A stretch of DNA of 64,000 bases from Gerris lacustris. Its lineage: Eukaryota > Arthropoda > Insecta > Hemiptera > Gerridae. Location: contig OX578281.1 in NCBI GenBank assembly GCA_951217055.1, positions 65,908,043-65,972,042 on the forward strand, read 5' to 3'. Positions 31,901 through 41,383 of the stretch are shown here, piece by piece. Every line of letters begins with the position of its first letter. The first letter of the stretch is position 1. The position numbers were made by a program, and so were the translations under genes. The notes beneath the pieces are model-generated. The model ran no database searches. It had not been told where the DNA came from and saw only the letters and a list, made by a program, of their open reading frames with translations.

Positions 31901-32621
31901 CAAAATTTTTACACACTGCTTTGAAATGATTCTGGCGCATACAGTTGGAACATTTCTTACCAAAAGCGGGACAACGCCCTCTTAAATGTGATAACCCACA
32001 CCATTTGCAATCAGTTATCTGATTTTGATTATTGCTTCTAGCTTTTGCATTAACGGCATGTACAGTCACTTCCTCATGAACAACATTTTTAACTGACTGC
32101 ATGACTTCTAATCTTTCCCTGGTTGCCTCTCCATGACGACTTATATCAATTGCTTGCTCCAAAGTTAGTTCTTTTTCCTTTAATAGACCTTTCCTGACAC
32201 TAACATCCCTAATTCCAAACACGATCGAATCACGAACCATCTCATTTTCTTCTTTAAAACTGCACCGAGAGGCCTGTTGCCTCAGTCGTAAGTAAAACTC
32301 ATTAAAGTTTTCTCCCTCTTTCTGAGATATATTACGAAATTTAAATCGTTCAAAAATAACATTGGTAGAACCGAAGAAATAATTATCATAGAATTGAATC
32401 ACCTTTTCTAGAGTCTCTTTCCTAGTACGAGAAGCACTGAGATCATATAGTTTCAAAGCTTCTGACCCAATAATATTAAAAAACAACGCAATTTTTACCT
32501 TTTCGTCGCGATCATCTTTTTCCGCTGCAATCAAATAAATTTTGAACTCTTTTTTAAAACGCCTCCACTCAACTTCAGAAACTTCACCAAGTGGCTCAGG
32601 GATCCTTACGCACTGCGCCAT
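28920..32621 (-). CDS. Ty3/gypsy Gag-Pol polyprotein, integrase active site altered
   Basis: About 1,233 residues from the Met of MAQCVRIPEP, in one frame. Gag covers residues 1 to about 200, ending in a zinc-knuckle region (CKWCGLSHLRGRC from Cys205, then CSNCMRQNHFKAVC). The protease active site is IDTGAQ (Asp303). Reverse transcriptase follows, with GICSAPEVFQ and the catalytic YFDD at 584-587. RNase H has LFVDAS and the YTDHQPL block. Integrase has the H-H-C-C zinc region (HTGHPG...CSAC) and Asp1019 in VGTDIAE. The second catalytic Asp is replaced by Asn1072 (VSNNVPF instead of the usual S-D-N-G-P), while Glu1107 is kept at the normal spacing of 35. The protein stops at SPRSYLLGL, so the basic tail normally seen after this point is missing. 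It is probably unable to integrate by itself. Confidence 0.9.
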   Translation of the reverse strand: MAQCVRIPEPLGEVSEVEWRRFKKEFKIYLIAAEKDDRDEKVKIALFFNIIGSEALKLYDLSASRTRKETLEKVIQFYDNYFFGSTNVIFERFKFRNISQKEGENFNEFYLRLRQQASRCSFKEENEMVRDSIVFGIRDVSVRKGLLKEKELTLEQAIDISRHGEATRERLEVMQSVKNVVHEEVTVHAVNAKARSNNQNQITDCKWCGLSHLRGRCPAFGKKCSNCMRQNHFKAVCKNFAGPSVKTVQELNEEESRNLVRNDSDGDTENVFSLGLLAVSSRSGDVWIENIMCNNKSMKMKIDTGAQVNVLSTRDARYLGISEITPTKTVIEAFGGKRYVPRGIVGVCLKWKTFVVKTTFLVVDGCDQPILGLKDAKALQIVNLVAEVKLADILNTDYSEKEKFIKKYSPMFGGLGCLPIKHHITVKSDVNPVVCPSRRIPVRLKDRLKVALDNLVERKIIEKIDKPTAWVSNMVIAEKSNGDLRICLDPKFLNKAIKREHSYIPTQEDARVALQGKSVFTVLDMKDGYYHIELDEESSELCTFATPFGRYKYLRLPFGICSAPEVFQKRTMSAFEGIDNVWIYFDDLIISTKDVASHDQALAEVMERAKKWGIRFNKSKVQFKQTSVRYLGHVFSKHGIEVDTKFLESVAKMPEPKNVKEVQMLMGLCSYVSEFLPNLASVSAPLRRLMKKDSIWVWGPEEIASFQELKRLLTSPPVLGLFDPTKMCHLFVDASLNGLGCVLLQERKPIAYGSRSLTEAEKRYAQIEKELLAIYFACKRFHTYIYGAPVHVYTDHQPLITLFKKELALIPSRLQRLMLGLFKYDVTVHFVRGVKNVMADPLSRMFLINSDINDGDDVKAVHEVFVGPDNSLQVTPTRLKEFQTATKADATLQRVEELFHEGWPELTRQEADANPLLSRYCVLKNELFCDNGLIFFSGRLVIPASLRQDTLKLLHTGHPGVEKMRARARQVVYWPDISAHIANYVKQCSACLTHQLSKPKDVLLSHEIPLLPFSKVGTDIAEVKHKPYLIVYDYYTKWIEFLPLPSKTASSVIRVLREVFSRFGIPKTLVSNNVPFNSAEFRNFAKNIDMELKFISPGHSQSNGLAEKGVGIMKRMVKKDNFDFGNLWLSLLEYRNTPVVSLGVSPAQLMFCRSLRTSLPTTASALQPKLPSNIGDKISRSQQNQAYYYNRTAQKDTTVLPPNAQCLVQEGATWVPKKVVGPASSPRSYLLGL

Positions 32622-32706
32622 GTTAAATAAGTACAAATCAATACTCAGCACTATAATACTTTAACGCAACATGAATACTGTATTTTAACACCATAACCAG
32701 ATTATA
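32621..32706 (-). repeat. 86-bp direct repeat, 5' side of gag-pol
   Basis: Second copy of the repeat. Read on the minus strand it ends ATTTAACA directly before TGGCGCAG, so the A of the gag ATG is its last base. It happens to be open in the gag frame, so a ten-residue upstream extension is possible but unlikely. Confidence 0.9.
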
Positions 32707-33429
32707 TAATATGCCAACTATTTACAACAATTATAATAATAATAACAAAGCAATCAACCCAGGTTCATTCACTCCAGGTGACATTAATCCAATCTCATAA
32801 CACCTGTAGTAAATCATTTCGTTAAACTTTGCTCAAAGTAAATAAATCAAACCACCACAAAATGTTTCTCTAAAAATTAAATCACTTTTCTATATTATAA
32901 ATAAAGGAAATAATATGATAGGAATTTAGCGATTCGGGGTGAACGCATGCTCATTCGGGGGCGAACGCATGCTCATTCGGGGGCGAATGCTCAAGTGTGT
33001 CACCACCTTTAGACTTTTCCAACTAAGGGTAAACGCATGCCGAGTAGGTGTAGGTGTAGGTAGATGTTTTATCTAGGTAAAACAAAACCATTGTATTAAA
33101 CGGGACAGCACATGCCGAGCAGCTCGCGGTGTAGGTCACCCCTTACATGCAGGTTTAGCAAGATGCTTTTGAAAAACAAAATAGTTTGTTTTTACATCGC
33201 CGCTTACCTCGATGTAGAACTGATGGAGCGTTCAACGTAATGCAGGAGCAAAACGAATACCCAGATTGTTTTCAAAAATATTACCAGATTTTTCGAGAAT
33301 TAAAAAACTATTACAAAATTCTAGCATCTTTATCTCATTTTGACTTTTTTCTGCGAGCCTCCTGTTTCAAGGTCTTCCTTCTAGAAGGCTCTTTGATTTT
33401 TCAAACACAAATGGTGTTATATGGCACAC
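32707..33429. other. Spacer with a 22-bp tandem repeat
   Basis: Three units of 'cattcgggggcgaacgcatg' type lie at 32935-32998, followed by 'gtaggtgtaggtgtagg'. No gene is recognised. The ORF at 33186-33440 has no motif I know. Confidence 0.45.
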
Positions 33430-33600
33430 AACTTCGATAAGCCACGAGTGGCGTGGTGGAGGCATCATTTGCCACCCTCTGCCACGCCATGCCAGTGTGC
33501 ATTGGGCCATAAGTTAACATAGAAGTGGCACAAACCAGCGCTACGCCATTGCATGTGCCATACGCCACTCGTATGTGAATTGGGCCTTAGAATAAGACTA
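33430..33600. repeat. MITE-like remnant rich in GCCAC/GTGGC blocks
   Basis: Alternating 'gccacgagtggcgtgg', 'gccacgccatgcc' and 'catacgccactcgtatg' blocks with 'gggccttag' at one end resemble degenerate inverted ends of a DNA transposon ('..aattgggcctta'). Confidence 0.4.
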
Positions 33601-33754
33601 TGAGGTGGTTGGATAATGTTTCTTCTAAGATAAGCAATAGTAAGGAAAGTATCTCTTATGACTCAACAACTTTCAATATCAAACGTTTTTACTTGCTTTA
33701 ACTGAAATACCCTTATAAATTTAATGTTAATTTGTTTAGAACAAACTGAAATAC

Positions 33755-33953
33755 CTTTCGTTTGGATTTGGCGAGGCGTTGATCTCTTGATGTCTCGGCT
33801 TCTCCAGGCGTTGACTTGCCCCAAACAACAACTGCTATACTTGTGTAGGTGTAGACAAGAACTAGTAGCGGGACCACGTACTGCAAGACGAGCAAAGCTA
33901 GCGAGTACACCCGCTGCATCTCTTTAGAGTTCCACTCTTCCACGCACAGCCCT
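33755..33953 (-). CDS. Exon of a neuropeptide GPCR, RYamide/NPY-receptor type
   Basis: The exon encodes the end of extracellular loop 2 (GLCVEEWN, with the conserved loop Cys), transmembrane helix 5 (YSLALLVLQYVVPLLVLVYT, with the class-A Pro) and most of intracellular loop 3 (GKSTPGEAETSRDQRLAKSK). The PGEAE-x-x-RDQR-x-A-SKRK pattern is what I recall from insect RYamide receptors (Drosophila CG5811 type), so that is the best guess. Other NPY/tachykinin-like peptide receptors are possible. Splice signals fit on the minus strand: acceptor TTTGTTTCTAG just before the exon, donor AAG|GTATTT after Arg-Lys at 33755. The reading frame is open and well conserved, so it looks like a live gene. No other exon was found in the window, so its introns must be long. 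Confidence 0.8.
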
Positions 33954-34707
33954 CTAGAAACAAATTTTAAAATGTATATGATTTTTTAAAGATGGTTAAA
34001 CAGAGTTGAGGCTGACATTTTAGAAATAAAATAAGTTGATTATAAAAAGAAATATTTTAAAAAACAAGCTTTAATTCGTATTCTTCTCAGCAAACCCTTT
34101 CATTTAATACCCATATCGTGGGCCTGCTTAAAAAAATAATTAGTCCGCCATCTTGAACTGCCCGCCATATTGAATTTAGAATGACTTCACTTACCTAACT
34201 ATGTATTGTCATCCAAACTAAACGTATATGCAAAATTTCAATTCAATCGGTTGAGGATAACTGCTTTAAAATTCATGTGCAAGATTTGACCCGAACATAC
34301 ATACATACATACAAACATTGCAAGTTCAATAAAAGCTTGTAAAAATAAAGTAAGAAGAGATATGGGCAGAAAGAAACATGAGGAACTAAAACACTATGAA
34401 CAAAAAAATAATATTTAAATATAAAATCATTCTAAATAAGATTTCTACGAACTTAAAAAAAAAACTGTTTCACAACATCAAAATGAAAGAAATTTAAATG
34501 AAAAATGTGAAATCATTTATATAATTTAAAAATCACAGGGAAGTACTTGCGTCCAAGTACTTTTTAGGGTTTTGTAGAAGATTAAGCATGCCCGTTATGT
34601 AATTATGATTTTATTCTTCCATCTCAAGGGTCCGGGTTCGATCCCCCGGGGGGTCACAATGTTTTTCATCGGTAATAACGACTAGAAAAATTCATTTTTT
34701 CAGACTA
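33954..34707. other. Intronic or intergenic AT-rich DNA
   Basis: Upstream (minus strand) flank of the GPCR exon, presumably intron. Contains a 'catacatacatacatac' microsatellite (about 34297-34312) and a B-box-like 'cgggttcgatcccccgg' at 34632-34648 that may be a SINE remnant. No exon recognised. Confidence 0.4.
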
Positions 34708-35470
34708 TTTCCATCGCTTCACCATAAGGCATTAGCATGAATTATTTCGAAATTTTAGGACCACCCGTTATATAGTGGTTGGGGAGGGGGGAAATTTTTG
34801 GGGTATATATATATATTTTTTTTTTTTTTTTTTTTTTGGTTGTAGTTTTAGTCCCGTTCAACAGCTCATTAGGTCATTACAGGACGGGGGTTATCCGGCC
34901 ACTTTACTCATCTAATCGATGAGATCATCAGTGTGAAACATGTCACCCCGCTGGGATTCGAACTCACAGTCGGGGTTTAGACCTTGGTTTCAGAGTCGAG
35001 TGTGCTAACCCCTCGGCTACACCGGCCCCCGGTATATTATTTTGACTTATAAAATTAATAAAGAATGAAATATTTAAAAAAGCAAATATATATTTGAATC
35101 CTACTCTCCACCAGCTTTCATATGATACCCAACTCAAAATTTTAAAAAAATAAAATTTTTGGCGCACTTCAAATGTTCGCGCCCAAAATTGGCAATTTTT
35201 TAAAATTTGGAATGAACTCCCGGAATTTTCATCGCCCCACAATAAGGCATTAGCATGAATTATTTCGAAATTTTAGGACCAGTCGAAGTATAGTGGTTGG
35301 GGGGGGGGGAATTTTTTTTGGGTATATTTTGATTTTTTTACCCAATAAGGAATGCAAAATTTACAAAAGCATATATATATTTGCGTCCTACTCTTCAGCA
35401 GCTTTCATTTGATACCCCACTCGAGAATTAAAAAAAATATAAATTTTTGAGTTTACAACATTTTTGCGAA
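34708..35470. repeat. ~235-bp tandem unit pair, first unit split by a SINE
   Basis: 'ataaggcattagcatgaatt', 'tttcgaaattttaggacca', 'tatagtggttgggg', and 'gctttcat-tgatacccc' occur in the same order from 34708 and from 35233. A SINE-A copy sits in the middle of the first unit. The same unit type forms 22298-22770. Confidence 0.65.
34816..35029 (-). mobile_element. tRNA-derived SINE (family SINE-A), copy 2
   Basis: Reverse orientation: head GGGGCCGGTGTAGCC at 35029, B box 'gagttcgaatcccagc', body and a long A tail (T run 34816-34837). A possible GGTATAT target duplication flanks it. Highly similar to 2771-2965. Confidence 0.85.
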
Positions 35471-35796
35471 TTGCGCATGCGCATATTTAATTTTGAACTT
35501 CTGTATATTTTTCCTGTGGTTGGGTCAAAAAGTTAAACCAGTATTTCAAATTTCAGCTCTATAGCTTAAACGGTTCGGGCCCTATGAACCAAAGAGCGAC
35601 GGACAGACCCCTCGGTATAAGGGTTTTGAGAAGAATCTACAAAAACCTAAAAATGCTAAGATCACTGGGCACCAACCGTTAGTCCCTAGAACAATATTGA
35701 CAATATTTGCATTTCTTTATATTATATTCTAAGACATTTTTATATGTTGAAAAACAATCTAACTTCCGAAAAAAGCCTCAACTGAATACCAGTCAT

Positions 35797-36406
35797 TCTT
35801 CGGGCGGGCGCGCGGGCGGCATTTACACCGCCATTTCGGAAAAACACGCCCCCGTGATTTTACAGTATTTCAGCTTATCAGCTCTTTTAGGTATTCTCCA
35901 ATTACTATTTCCTAGGTTTAATAAAACCATCGGTATACCCGGAACGTGAGCGGGGCGCCCTCACTTTAGTTTGAACATCGACCAGCTCTATATAGTACAC
36001 ACGTCAGTACGGTGTAAATATTAGAGATTTTTTTTTGTTTACTGTATTCTTATGCAAAAGAATTTGATCATTTTAAAAGAGTTACCTTTTCTAATTACAT
36101 ATACATATGTAATACAATACCAGGATAACAGAGAAAGTGTTAAGGCTGCGTTTTTATTTTTTTATGACAATTCTGAAAAAATGTTTAGTTATGTGTATAA
36201 GTGTAATTTGTTTTCATAAAAAATGTGTTTTATAAAACTTTTTGTAATTTGAAATGAATGTTTTATTATTATTACCTATTGAGAAAACTAATTTGCACAA
36301 ATACAAGGACCTACAAGCTTTAAATACGGAAGGAAACAAAAGCGGTGTAAATGTCGCCGCGCGCCCGCTGCTGCTAACCAATATTGCGCGCCTGCCCGAA
36401 GGTTAA
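35797..36406. mobile_element. Element with GC-rich inverted ends
   Basis: 'cttcgggcgggcgcgcgggc' with 'catttacaccgcc' at the left (35797-35834) is answered by 'agcggtgtaaatgtcgccgc' with 'gcgcgcctgcccgaag' at the right (36337-36406). The middle is AT-rich. A non-autonomous DNA element is likely. Confidence 0.5.
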
Positions 36407-37159
36407 AAATTAGCTCATTAAGTCATGGTGCATGACTGGACTTTTTTAAAAATATGTTTTCGAATATCTCGAAAACGAAGCTGTATCCATATTTTGTTTA
36501 GCGGAAAATTTATTATGAGGACCCAAAGTGGTTTTTTGCATTTGTACAAGAACCGACCACTGGGTCGCAGGTACGTGGTCTATGTCTCCAGGTCACCTGC
36601 TTTCGTGTGGCTCATGTTCTTCCGCCGACCTAATCACAATCCGTTTGAAGAAGATAGAACTTTAGAGCAAGAAAAATCCAACTCATGGCAACATCCAAAA
36701 GCAACTCAACATGTGCGAAAGGAAATACACGTGGCAGGGGAACACACTGAGAAAATCTGAATAGATAGTTCTAGAATACTAAATAAATAAAAAGAAGAAC
36801 CGCGCAAAGGAGAACTCGAGAAAGATCAATAACAAATCGGAAACGTATCATATTTCTCAATTCAGTTTCAAAACAGAAGGTATATATTTTACAGACCTCA
36901 TTATCAGTCATAAAACATCATCTTGGTTTATAGATCGGTATTTCCACAGCTATATAGTTAATGTATGATTGATTATTTCGTATCTTAATATTATTTTCTT
37001 ATCAATAACTGTCAACAAATATATTTCATACTTGAGGCTAATATTATTTATACTGACAGGCCCAAGACGCATAGACTGTTACACAAAGACTTATTTATTA
37101 TACATTTTACTCATATACTAATAAAACTTAGAGAGTGTAAACAAACTCTGCGAAAGAGT
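36407..37159. other. Spacer with a dispersed repeat block
   Basis: 36416-36600 shares 'tcgaaaacgaagctg', 'gtacaag' and 'catgact' blocks with 43880-44110 (reverse) and 7905-7960. The ORF at 36425-36760 runs through this repeat and shows no protein motif. Nothing else recognised. Confidence 0.45.
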
Positions 37160-39011
37160 TAAGCCGGGTTACATCAGAGTCTTAGAGGAAGGAAGGGGTA
37201 GAGGGAGCAATGCGTTTTAAAAAGTGGTTCATTATGCTCCCCCCATATACTAACGCTTTCTAGCGAGCTCAATATGAACTACAGTGATCACGTGGTCATA
37301 TTGGTCTATTCCTTGTCTTTCTGACACCACAGACGGTTGTCAACAAATCCTTATCAGTAGCAGTTTATCTGTTACACGTTTATTAACAACGTTACTGCCT
37401 TTAGACAATTAATAAGGTTAACAACAAACATTAAAGAACATATTTATGAAGAAAACTGTATTAAAAATAAAAATATAAAATGTGAGAAAATATCACTTAT
37501 TCTTATCAGCTGATATCAGATATATTTCGAGTTTTTATCGAGATATCGATACTGTTTCACCAAACTGCCGCTTGAAAGAGCTAGTATATGGGGGGAGCAT
37601 AATGAACCACTTTTTGAGACCCAGTTTCTATAGTATTGTTCCCTCTACCCCTTCCTTGCTCTGAGATCAGAGTTGTGTATTACAAACATTGTGTTGGCAA
37701 CAAAAGAAAGTTAATAACAAGAATTTTGCTGTCAAAAATAAGTCAGTAGAGAGAAATGAATGTTGGTAGAGGTCGACCAAGAAGTCATGAACACGGGAGA
37801 AACGGAAAGCTTAACTTCGTTTAAAATCGGAACTTCCGAGTAGTGCCGAAGTCAGTACAGTCGGGTGCTAAGACAATAACCATTCCTAGTTTGTATGACA
37901 TGCCCAGTTATGTCAAATTTCACGAATAACAACAGGAAGGTTTCCAATCTGTTAGGTTTCCTGTTTTGTTTGTTTTTATACAGCACGAACTATAGTCACA
38001 ACTGTTCTAAAACTAAATCCAAATCAAACTCAGAAATAAAGAGGAAGAAAAAAATAGATTAAGGAAAAAGAATATCGATTTAGATTTAAAGAATATTATT
38101 ATGAATAATCAATAAATAATAATATAAAGACATTATCGTATATTATTAGTGATTTTCTTATCAGGTACAGTGTTGCCTGTTGCAAAAAATATAGAAGTTA
38201 TCAAAAATAAAATTATTAATAACAGAAGAACAACACTGTGTTTTTTGACCGTGGTCTATTATATCAAAAACTGACTGTACATGACAACACTAGCGCACTC
38301 CTCTCATTTCCATGACTTCTTGGTCGACCTCTAACAAATGTTACTAACAAAATACTAGTTTGAGTTTTTTATTTGTTATTAACATTTTGGCGCATCCCCA
38401 TGCTCTCTTGGTCAATTGGCTGCTAAATTTTGAGTATTGAGCAATAAAGGCATGATGAGGAATGCTGTAATCATCTGAGAAAAGTAGTAAAAAGTTTTGC
38501 TAAAGGCCCCAACAGTCCCAACACTCGAGAAAGCCAAATCCACGAGGCCAAATCCAAGCGAGCCATTTTGGAATCGCCCCAAAACCCACTTTAAGGTCAG
38601 ACCAGACCACGGCCACGGAACGAGACGCTCGTGGTAGATTTTGGACTTGCCGGAAATCCAGCCTGGCTCGCCGAGCCTCGCCGGTTCATCTGAGTTTCCC
38701 TTACATGGTGAGTTTTGGAGTGGCGAAGGGCCGTTTGGCCAGGTGGATTTGTTACCAACATTTGTTTTCCACTTGAAGTGGATAACAGAAATCTTGTTGA
38801 TAACATGTATTTTTGTTGCTAACAAAAATTGTTGGTAACAAATTCAGAAGAATTTTCCAAAAAGTTACTAACAATAAAATTGTTATCAAAACATGTCAAG
38901 AACTCTTGTGTAAACCCGGGTTTATCAGTTTGTTATTAAACATTTGTTATCAACATGGTTACTAAATTGTTGGTAACATTTGTTACTAACTCTGGTGGAA
39001 ACCCGGCTTTA
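37160..39011. mobile_element. Large inverted-repeat composite
   Basis: The outer ends are imperfectly inverted: AAGCCGGGTTACATCAGAGT at 37161, and on the other strand AAAGCCGGGTTTCCACCAGA from 39010. Inside are two further inverted pairs: 37192-37255 with 37583-37646 ('ggaaggggtagaggga' / 'tccctctaccccttcc'), and 37766-37787 with 38311-38333 ('agaggtcgaccaagaagtca' / reverse). It looks like nested non-autonomous elements. The overlapping ORFs at 38412-38838 have no motif. Confidence 0.5.
38330..38995. repeat. Cluster of TTGTTRNYAACA-type palindromic motifs
   Basis: More than ten short partial palindromes such as TTTGTTACCAACATTTG, TTGTTGATAACATG, GTTACTAACAA, TTGTTATCAACATGG and TTGTTGGTAACATTTG crowd the right end of the composite. 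They resemble transposase-binding subterminal repeats. Confidence 0.6.
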
Positions 39012-39614
39012 TAGATTGTTTCTTATAAGGATTAGAATAATTTTTAATTGGAAAAGGATTCGAGACTTTCCCTTGGGGAAAAAATTAATTGAGTAATATT
39101 ATATTGAAAGTATAGACCTAAAAATAATGGCCTGATTTCTGATAAAGTAAGGTTGTAGGATCAGATAACTCATATCGCTTAAGGCATAGACCAAGAGGAA
39201 GTCAGGATAAATTAATATATACTTCAAATTATAAAATATTAAAAATAAAATGTATGTTAGATATAAACCTCTATACGAATGACATCATCATCAAATTTAC
39301 CACGAGTTAAACTATTTTCTAATTGAAAATTTGTTATTTTCTCATTTGCATAAGTGGTATTATAATATTATCCAGAAAGTATGATGAAAGTATTTGAGAT
39401 TTTGAAGAATTTACACTTTTAAGGTCCCCAGAGTCCAAAAAATAATTTTGAACAAAAAATGTTCCATCGGTCGACTGCGCGCAGACGCATGGAGCTTCAA
39501 CTAGGACGATTTTGATTAAATTTGGCTCATATATATTTAGATAAATACCCTGCGGGTAAATCTGGTTCTGCCCTAAAAAACTTCGAATGAATCGTTCAAA
39601 ATGTTATTTTTTTT
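39012..39614. other. Spacer, nothing recognised
   Basis: AT-rich DNA without ORFs. No repeat ends identified. Confidence 0.4.
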
Positions 39615-40183
39615 AGAGTCCCTAGGTATAACCAAGGACCCTTATATTTTCCTACTGTGTTTGTCTGTCCGTCCATCAGCTCTCCGTGAAAAAAAATCCT
39701 ATTTTTGACCCTAAATGGTCAAAATTTGACCCCTACTTGGTCTCCTGCTCTCATGGCTACACCTTTTGTCAGATCACTTTGAAATTTTGCATATATGAAT
39801 ATAGTACCCACCCCACACACTAAAAATGTAGCAACTTAAAAAAAAAAAATTCACAAAGATAAAGTTAAAAATTTTTTTTGAGGCCGTGTGGGGTATCATA
39901 TAAAAGGTTACGTCGAGCTGATTACAAAAATATATCATTTTTGGGTTACAAGCTTTGATAAGGCGAGCGTAGGCGAGTTTGAAGTTGGTGCGAAAAGTGC
40001 CCTCTGCCCCCCCTATCTTGCTTATGTAAAGTGCAAAAAATCTGAAAACATCCAAACGTAAAAATACCATTTTTTGGAAATTTGACAGCCAGTTGAACTA
40101 CAATTACTAATACTGAACTAATACGTACTACTTACAATACTGTGTTGCCTGCAGACCCTCACTTACACATGACCTGTTTATTT
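39615..40183 (-). mobile_element. Non-autonomous element family E, copy 2
   Basis: Reverse copy of 10013-10706. It shares 'aaccaaggacccttatattt', 'ctcatggctacaccttttgt', 'ggttacgtcgagctgatta', 'ggcgagcgtaggcgagtttg', 'cagaccctc' and 'gacctgttta' in reverse order. Copies are diverged. The minus-strand ORF at 39774-40070 is not conserved. Confidence 0.7.
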
Positions 40184-40384
40184 TGGAATCGTTCCGACGA
40201 TTTTAGTTAGAAAATTATAATAAGAACTTCATTTAAACCGTGTAGTTTTCCTAGCAAAAATCTAGTTTCCGAGATAGTGATGAAAATTAATCATATTACA
40301 GGGGAAAATCGACAACGAAATGTGCGGAAGAAAGTGACCTGTTTCACGATTTTATAATAATAATATTGTTAAATTATAAATTAA

Positions 40385-41383
40385 CTAGCCGAATCAGTGC
40401 GCTTCGCGCACCTTATCCGTCTAGAAGTTGGCGCTGTGTATAAATAATAATTAAAACAATATAATTAATATATCCTTATTGGTACATAATTTCGTATTTT
40501 AGTAAAAGTAGGTTATATATTATTTATTTTATGCATTTTCAATTATTCTATTTTCTACTACCTTAATTTTCAATTTTAGTTACAATGAGTCTGTGTAACA
40601 AATTTTAGATCTTTAAATCCACTGGAAGCTAAGATAATAGTATCTGATTAAATCCAAGATGGCGACCATATGTTGAAGTGAAAGTGTCTTAATTTTTTTA
40701 GCTACCATAAGTCTATGCACCTAATTTCAGATCTCTAGGTCCCCTAGAAACTGAGATTATAGAGTTTTATTAAATTCAAGATGGCGGTTATAATTCAATA
40801 CAGTGGCCATATGTTGAAGTGAAAGTGTCTTAATTTTTTTTAGCTACCATAAGTCTATGCACTTAATTTCAGATCTCTAGGTCCACTGGAAGCTGAGATA
40901 ATAGAGAGCTATTAAATCCAAGATGGCGGTTGTAATGCAATATGGCGGCCATATGTTAAAGTGATAGTACCTTTAAATTTCTTTTTTAGCTACCATTAGT
41001 CTATGTACCAAATTTCAGATCTCTAGGTCCTCTTGAAGCTGAGATAATAGAATGTGAATAAATTCAAGATGGCAGCTATAATTCAATATGGTGGCCATAT
41101 ATCGAAATCAAAATGGCCGCACATTTCTATTTATGGTACACTCTATCTATGTACCAAATTTCAAACCTCTATGTCAATGGGAAGTAGGAGAATTAGTGAT
41201 GAATAAATCCAAGATGGCGGCTATAATTCAATATGGCGGACATATATCGAAATCAAAATGGCCGCACTTTTCTATTTATGGTACACTCTATCTTTGTACC
41301 AAATTTCAAATCTCTATGTCAATGGGAAGTAGGAGAATTCTTGATCAGTCAGACACTGTCACTCTTAGTTTTATATATATCGA
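40385..41383 (-). mobile_element. Non-autonomous Helitron, copy 1
   Basis: Minus strand: the 5' end TCGATATATATAAAACTAAG starts at 41383 after an A. The 3' end has the hairpin GTGCGCGAAGCGCAC (40397-40411), eight bases, then CTAG (40385-40388) followed by T. This is the Helitron signature: 5'-TC, 3'-hairpin-CTRR, insertion in AT, no duplication. The interior is made of about five ~140-bp units, each with a 'caagatggcg' block. ORFs in it are repeat-derived. Confidence 0.88.

Larger units (their letters stand above)
28839..32706 (-). mobile_element. Ty3/gypsy gag-pol insert between 86-bp direct repeats
   Basis: A 3,696-bp interior (28925-32620) lies between two identical 86-bp repeats (28839-28924 and 32621-32706). 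The gag ATG shares its A with the edge of one repeat, and the pol stop codon lies in the other. If these are very short LTRs, the interior's first bases, TGGCGC, could be a primer-binding site. However, there is no purine tract before the 3' copy, no TG at the outer edge and no matching target duplication. The alternative is an LTR-less insertion with a long duplicated target. Confidence 0.8.

Noticed and set aside
32622..32651. Ten-residue N-terminal extension of the gypsy polyprotein
   Set aside because: It is encoded by the 86-bp repeat, which also occurs after the stop codon. The Met at 32621 fits a Gag start better.
36425..36760. 111-codon ORF
   Set aside because: The first half is a dispersed repeat (also at 7905 and 43880), and no domain is recognisable.
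38412..38838. Overlapping ORFs of 137, 69 and 65 codons
   Set aside because: Inside the inverted-repeat composite at 37160-39011. GC-rich inverted blocks keep frames open on both strands.
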